A DNA stretch of 8,647 nucleotides from Dehalococcoidales bacterium. Lineage in GTDB: Bacteria > Chloroflexota > Dehalococcoidia > Dehalococcoidales > Fen-1064. Below the pieces are notes generated by a model. It ran no database searches, was not told where the DNA came from, and saw only the letters and a list, made by a program, of their open reading frames with translations. The stretch's first letter is position 1, and each line of letters opens with the position of its first letter. The position numbers and the translations under genes were made by a program. Location of the stretch: positions 1 through 8,647 of the forward strand of contig JAQTOJ010000075.1 of assembly GCA_028713395.1 (NCBI GenBank), written 5' to 3'. Shown piece after piece: positions 5,805 to 8,647 of the stretch.

Positions 5805-6383
5805 TCAAGTAGTCCCCGTCCCTATCGTCTTCCTTAAACCCCTCGCCCTGAAAAAATGCGTGATCGCCACCATGACCGGCATTGTAATTACGTAAGCAAT
5901 CATGCTGCCGTTTACCCCAAACAGCCAGCAGATAACCGGCATCGTGATAAAGCACACCGCGCTCGTCAAGATCACATTCTTCCAGATCAACAGGGAAACG
6001 ATAGTCGGCGCCGCCACGATCAGCGATTCCACCGGCAGCAAAGCCATCAGAATTCCTATCGTCACCGCTTCCCCCCGTCCCCCCCGGAACTGCAAAAACA
6101 CCGGGAAATTGTGCCCGGCGATCGTCGCCAAACCGGCCAGCATCATATACCCTTGGGAAATATCGAATAATTTGGAAAACAGAATGATGCTCACGCCCTT
6201 GGCGGCGTCGATGCAGAAAATGATGATGCCCGCTTTGTGCCCCAGCTCATGGTACGCGTTGCGCGCGCCCATATTCCCGTCGCCCAGGCGGCGGATGTCC
6301 TTCCCGGTCAATCTTTTACCAAAAATGTAAGCCGTCGGGAAGGAACCTAACAGATAACCGAGCAGTATCGTCAATAATCCCAT
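5805..6383 (-). CDS. plsY: PlsY-like glycerol-3-phosphate acyltransferase, divergent
   Basis: PlsY uses acyl-phosphate to acylate glycerol-3-phosphate at the inner membrane, the first step of phospholipid synthesis. The ATG at 6383 gives 192 residues, a normal length, beginning MGLLTILLGYLLGSFPTAYI. An earlier in-frame ATG at 6428 lies inside the tRNA gene and is rejected. Several membrane segments are visible. Motif 1 reads GDGNMGARN (34-42), where the family usually has GSGN-GATN. Motif 2 reads GHNFPVF (90-96) followed by GGRGEA (101-106), where GGKG is usual. The usual C-terminal H--N---L--G-E motif is absent; the protein ends RARGLRKTIGTGTT. It is clearly of the PlsY family, but these substitutions leave open whether it is a fully active PlsY or a specialised paralogue. 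It starts 13 bases after the tRNA-Leu 3' end, with no Shine-Dalgarno sequence between. Confidence 0.85.
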   Translation of the reverse strand: MGLLTILLGYLLGSFPTAYIFGKRLTGKDIRRLGDGNMGARNAYHELGHKAGIIIFCIDAAKGVSIILFSKLFDISQGYMMLAGLATIAGHNFPVFLQFRGGRGEAVTIGILMALLPVESLIVAAPTIVSLLIWKNVILTSAVCFITMPVICWLFGVNGSMIAYVITMPVMVAITHFFRARGLRKTIGTGTT

Positions 6384-6396
6384 ACTCGGAAAGCAG

Positions 6397-6483
6397 TGGT
6401 GCCGGGAGAGGGTCTCGAACCCACACATTCTTACGAACGAAGGATTTTAAGTCCTTTGCGTCTGCCAATTCCGCCATCCCGGC
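6397..6483 (-). tRNA. tRNA-Leu, anticodon UAA
   Basis: Read on the minus strand, the acceptor stem GCCGGGA pairs with TCCCGGC, followed by A and an encoded CCA (6397-6399). The anticodon stem AAGGA/TCCTT holds the loop CTTAAAA, giving anticodon TAA (6447-6449). A long variable arm, as expected for leucine tRNA, and the T-arm GGGTTCGAGACCC are present. The length is 84 bases plus CCA. It decodes UUA and probably UUG. It has a convincing promoter 10 bases upstream and runs straight into plsY. Confidence 0.97.
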
Positions 6484-6493
6484 AACAGGCATT

Positions 6494-6523
6494 ATTTTAA
6501 CGCAAAATAGCCCCACGATGCAA
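6494..6523 (-). promoter_or_regulatory. Promoter of tRNA-Leu (and probably plsY)
   Basis: On the minus strand, TTGCAT (6523-6518) and TAAAAT (6499-6494) are separated by 18 bp and placed so that transcription starts within a few bases of the tRNA 5' end at 6483. A downstream plsY promoter would have to lie inside the tRNA gene, so this is the best candidate for both genes. Confidence 0.55.
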
Positions 6524-6606
6524 CCGTGAAGAAGAGTAGCGGACTGGATGGGATATTTTAGTAAAACCGGTCAAACCAATTTGGTAGGTTGGTAATATAC
6601 CGTGAA

Positions 6607-7062
6607 TTACTGAGAAACCATCTTGTATTCGTTGTTTTTTATTTGGCTAATCAGCCAGTCTTCGCCTTGACGATAACTAGGAGAAACGCTTTGCGCATTC
6701 CCGACAGCCCCGAAAATTTCTGATGGTATTCCATCGGGATTTAGCGCGTATCCGTATACCACAAGCCGATTTACATCTGTGATTTTGGGTGTAGCGCTTA
6801 CTGTGGGCGTTACCGGTTTGATTGTGTCCCCTCGCCACCGACTCTGTACATCATTACGGAGCTTTTGTATTTCTAGTTCGCTTATCGGGTTGTTATATTC
6901 TCGCATTACCATCGTCACTACAGTATCGTTACTGTCAGACACCAGCCTTACTGTATTCAATGGCGGTGAAGTTTCAGTTGACTCGTCAGGCCTGGCTGAA
7001 CAGCCGGTAAGTAATATGGACAACAGTATACAAATAGATAATAAGATAATGTAGTTTTTCAT
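6607..7062 (-). CDS. Predicted lipoprotein, function unknown (1)
   Basis: The 151-residue protein starts with MKNYIILLSICILLSILLTGC, a lipoprotein signal peptide with lipobox LTGC and lipidated Cys21. After a Ser/Pro/Thr-rich spacer (22-36) there is a first region at about 37-80, ending RSRWRG-like (QSRWRGDT), then a Pro/Thr linker (KPVTPTVSATP, 82-92), and a short second region (94-151) containing LVVYGYALNPDG and EDWLISQIKN. It should be exported and anchored to the outer face of the membrane. I recognise no domain. It lies 47 bp downstream of the second lipoprotein gene on the same strand, so the two are probably co-transcribed. AAAGGA occurs 14-19 bases before the ATG, rather far for a ribosome site. 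Confidence 0.75.
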   Translation of the reverse strand: MKNYIILLSICILLSILLTGCSARPDESTETSPPLNTVRLVSDSNDTVVTMVMREYNNPISELEIQKLRNDVQSRWRGDTIKPVTPTVSATPKITDVNRLVVYGYALNPDGIPSEIFGAVGNAQSVSPSYRQGEDWLISQIKNNEYKMVSQ

Positions 7063-7109
7063 TTGTATTCAGATTTTCCTTTTATAGCGACTATTGCGGC
7101 ACTAGATTG

Positions 7110-7565
7110 TCAATCTTGTATCTTAACCACGCGATAAATACTCCACATTATTTCACTCGGGCATTGCGCTATCCATACCGTGTCATCCATCACGTAAAGG
7201 CGATATTGGTCGTTGATGCTATATTGATAACGTTCTTTGAACATGCTGATATCCGGAACGCCAATTGGAGGCTTGAACAAGGCAGTATACTGTTCTATCT
7301 CTATTTTGCTTTTGTGAAAATCAGCCGGGATCTGTGTTCTGGTACCATCAGTGTGGATAACAATAAGCGAGTTGTCTGTAATAATATATTCATCGGCATT
7401 ATCTTTCGTTGCAAAGTAAGAACTCGCGGAGTTTTTGTAGATGGTTTGCTCAAACACATAGTGCCCAACAATACTATCATTGTGCGCGCAACCCCCAGCC
7501 GCAGTAAGAAAAAAGATTGCAACTAGGATCAATACCCACAACTTATACGGTTTTAATTTAGGCAT
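7110..7565 (-). CDS. Predicted lipoprotein, function unknown (2)
   Basis: This protein is also 151 residues long. A basic start (MPKLKPYK), a hydrophobic core at 9-23 and AAGGC around Cys26 make a lipoprotein signal peptide, with Ala rather than Leu at the -3 position of the lipobox. The mature part is rich in alternating polar and hydrophobic residues with many aromatic positions (GHYVFEQTIY, YIITDNSLIVIHTDGT, YRLYVMDDTVWIAQC), which suggests a beta-rich fold. A second Cys lies at 135. I do not recognise the family, and it shows no clear similarity to its neighbour beyond the signal peptide. It is the first gene of a likely two-gene operon with a good promoter upstream, and a weak GGA ribosome site precedes the ATG. 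Confidence 0.75.
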   Translation of the reverse strand: MPKLKPYKLWVLILVAIFFLTAAGGCAHNDSIVGHYVFEQTIYKNSASSYFATKDNADEYIITDNSLIVIHTDGTRTQIPADFHKSKIEIEQYTALFKPPIGVPDISMFKERYQYSINDQYRLYVMDDTVWIAQCPSEIMWSIYRVVKIQD

Positions 7566-7624
7566 CGCTGATTCCGTCTCGTTGAGATTACTTAATTGAA
7601 GGTTTGGATTTCTCCAAGTGAGTA

Positions 7625-7654
7625 ATACTATTCCACTAGCGTTTCTTTTGTAAA
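7625..7654 (-). promoter_or_regulatory. Promoter of the lipoprotein pair
   Basis: On the minus strand, TTTACA (7654-7649; five of six consensus -35 bases) and TAGTAT (7630-7625) are separated by 18 bp. Transcription would begin near 7617, leaving a leader of about 50 bases before the ATG at 7565. This is the best-formed promoter in the window. Confidence 0.5.
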
Positions 7655-7868
7655 AATATTATGACGATCATCTCATCCTGCATCCATATTTAAACATTAT
7701 GGGTGTAATTACAAATTATCATATTAGATTTCTTATATAATATCAACTAACTGTGAAGCTGTCAGTCTGGATTGTACTCCAATACTGTGATATGGTTTTT
7801 ACGTCTGCGCATAGGGAAATTACCGCCCCTCCCCACGTCAAAACTCCCCTTGCCTTCTCTCCTCTTCA

Positions 7869-7926
7869 CGTCATCCCAGCGTAGGCGGCACCCATTCAGC
7901 AGCTTGTCGGCTGTTCATCCCGTATG
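7869..7926. repeat. 58-bp dispersed repeat (family B), copy 2
   Basis: 52 of 58 positions match 5342-5399 with no gaps, in the same orientation. The six differences are isolated substitutions. The tail CATCCCGTATG is followed by ATGAATCGGG (7934-7943). A third, tail-only unit occurs at 8075-8101, where CATCCCGTATG is likewise followed by ATGAATCGGG. Confidence 0.75.
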
Positions 7927-8076
7927 ATCCCTGATGAATCGGGGCTTTGTTCTGTATCCAGCATCCCGCCAATATCTTTGCGAGACGAATCATTTTCCCC
8001 ACCATCGACGAAGCAATCTAAATCCTCTGTGTTGTTCGTGCCATAACCTGTCCCGTATGCGCGACTTCATCGCCAT

Positions 8077-8113
8077 CCCGTATGAATCTCAATGAATCGG
8101 GACTTGATACGGG
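8077..8113. repeat. Tail unit of the family B repeat, with inverted ends
   Basis: CCCGTAT (8077-8083) and ATACGGG (8107-8113) form a perfect 7-bp inverted repeat around a 23-base loop that contains ATGAATCGGG. The 5' part repeats the family B tail. It runs directly into the half copy of the family A hairpin. Confidence 0.5.
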
Positions 8114-8114
8114 A

Positions 8115-8135
8115 GGGAGATACAGAGGGAGTTGT
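8115..8135. repeat. Family A hairpin repeat, right half only
   Basis: GGGAGATACAGAGGGA (8115-8130) is the 16-bp core found in all three full copies, followed by GTTGT. The left arm is missing; in its place is the family B tail unit, so two repeat types are joined here. Confidence 0.65.
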
Positions 8136-8196
8136 CTCGCCGTCAATAACACAAGCTTCCCGCCTGTAGGTTTTCCTGTAAGTGTGGATTTAGCGT

Positions 8197-8208
8197 AGTA
8201 GGGTGGGT
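8197..8208. repeat. Half copy of the post-purQ hairpin repeat, at the insertion-sequence edge
   Basis: AGTAGGGTGGGT is identical to 4948-4959, the left arm of the hairpin after purQ. Here the sequence continues GAAAC and then enters the insertion sequence, so the right arm (ACCCACC-like) is missing from view. Confidence 0.55.
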
Positions 8209-8213
8209 GAAAC

Positions 8214-8647
8214 TGTAATGCCCCCCATTAAGTCAAGGGGTAGTTAAGAGAATAAGCTGGTTTTTCCAGTATTCCTCCTCAAATTTATTTGGTGCTTTGT
8301 AGTTTAGCTTTGAATGCAGATATTGCTCGTTGTAATATGTTATCCATTCCTTGAGCGCGTCCACCAGTTCAAACGGACTGGTCCATTCTTGTAACCAGAG
8401 CAATTCCTCTTTCATCGTTCTGAAGACTCTCTCGGTATCAGCGTTGCCTTTGGGGTTGTTGTAACTGGTAAACGCCTGGTGTATCCCCAGATTCTGACAA
8501 GCCTCCATATACCCTTTCGAGGTCGGTTGGCTGCCATTATCTGACATCAGACATAAACCGTGCCCACGTACTCCATCCGGGAATTGCCGGTCAACTGCTT
8601 CATGAAGGGCTTCCAGCCAATGTTTCCCACGGCATTGCTCCCCCGCA
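8214..8647 (-). mobile_element. IS3-family insertion sequence, transposase 3' end, cut by the window
   Basis: The visible part holds the C-terminal transposase. The outer end is inferred at about 8214, where TGTAATGCCCCCC begins: IS3-family ends commonly start with TG and carry a C-run a few bases in, and this lies only 19 bp past the transposase stop. The other end and the target duplication are outside the window, so the boundary is provisional. Confidence 0.65.
8233..8647 (-). CDS. IS3-family transposase (orfB, rve/DDE integrase core), partial
   Basis: The frame is open to the window edge, so the N-terminal part is missing and about 137 residues are visible. Upstream of the internal Met at 8547 the frame continues with residues such as RGKHWLEALHEAVDRQFPDG, so that Met is not the start. 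SDNGSQ carries the second catalytic Asp. NADTERVFRTMKEE carries the catalytic Glu exactly 35 residues later, the D-35-E signature of the family. The end, EWITYYNEQYLHSKLNYKAP, is the typical IS3/IS150-type C-terminus (YN--R-H--L-Y--P). The protein catalyses cut-and-paste or copy-out movement of its element. The visible part has no frameshift or stop and looks intact. The first Asp of the triad would lie beyond 8647. Confidence 0.9.
   Translation of the reverse strand, partial: AGEQCRGKHWLEALHEAVDRQFPDGVRGHGLCLMSDNGSQPTSKGYMEACQNLGIHQAFTSYNNPKGNADTERVFRTMKEELLWLQEWTSPFELVDALKEWITYYNEQYLHSKLNYKAPNKFEEEYWKNQLILLTTP

Larger units (their letters stand above)
7566..8213. other. Gene-free region between the lipoprotein operon and the insertion sequence
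   Basis: No coding region is credible here. The first part (about 7600-7800) is AT-rich and holds the lipoprotein promoter; I see nothing else in it. From about 7830 onward the composition changes to the C-rich repeat mosaic also seen after purQ: the second 58-bp repeat copy (7869-7926), further CATCCCGTATG units (8075-8084), a GACGAAGCAATCTAAATCC-type stretch (8006-8024) that I recall from intergenic repeats of other bacteria, a half copy of the family A hairpin, and a half copy of the purQ hairpin repeat. Confidence 0.65.

Noticed and set aside
6384..6428. PlsY start at 6428
   Set aside because: That start lies inside the tRNA-Leu gene, and the added residues do not look like PlsY, which normally begins close to the first membrane segment as at 6383.
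6316..6516. Minus-strand open frame containing MAELADAKDLK
   Set aside because: This is the well-known false peptide produced by translating a leucine tRNA gene; the tRNA folds convincingly at 6397-6483.
7107..7526. 139-residue + strand open frame opposite the second lipoprotein
   Set aside because: The minus-strand protein has a signal peptide, lipobox and promoter; the + frame has none of these.

Overview
The window looks like a piece of a bacterial chromosome, probably from an environmental member of the Chloroflexota (a Dehalococcoidia-like genome is my best guess). That guess rests on three things: a PurL with PurS-like domains fused at its N-terminus, small lipoproteins and membrane proteins with no familiar names, and intergenic DNA crowded with short hairpin repeats. 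It is inference from gene style, not a database match.

Layout. Positions 1-60 hold a degenerate hairpin repeat. Two small three-helix membrane proteins follow (187-471 and 641-946, +); they resemble each other and look like a tandem duplication. A purine-biosynthesis cluster comes next on the + strand: purL (1047-3899), a 73-residue protein of unknown role (3910-4131) and purQ (4144-4914). PurL and PurQ together make phosphoribosylformylglycinamidine (FGAM) synthase, step 4 of IMP synthesis. PurQ releases ammonia from glutamine and PurL uses it, with ATP, to convert FGAR to FGAM. The usual third subunit, PurS, appears to be built into the PurL N-terminus as two copies, so the small middle gene is not needed as PurS.

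From 4915 to 5804, between the convergent purQ and plsY, there is no credible gene. This stretch is a mosaic of repeats: a terminator-like hairpin, three full copies and one half copy of a hairpin family whose stems covary, a 23-bp perfect direct repeat, one copy of a 58-bp repeat, and two further hairpins.

On the minus strand, a tRNA-Leu(UAA) gene (6397-6483) with a good promoter is followed 13 bp later by a PlsY-like glycerol-3-phosphate acyltransferase (5805-6383), so the two are probably transcribed together. Two predicted lipoproteins (7110-7565, then 6607-7062) form a likely minus-strand operon with its own promoter near 7625-7654.

Positions 7566-8213 are again non-coding and carry more copies of the same repeats. 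The right edge is the 3' end of an IS3-family insertion sequence (about 8214 to beyond 8647), whose transposase keeps the last two catalytic residues of the DDE triad at the exact D-35-E spacing. The IS seems to have landed in a copy of the hairpin repeat found after purQ.

I found no defence system, CRISPR array, toxin-antitoxin pair or phage module. The most interesting items are the PurS-PurS-PurL architecture with an unknown small gene in the usual purS position, the covarying repeat family, and the near-leaderless tRNA-plsY arrangement.
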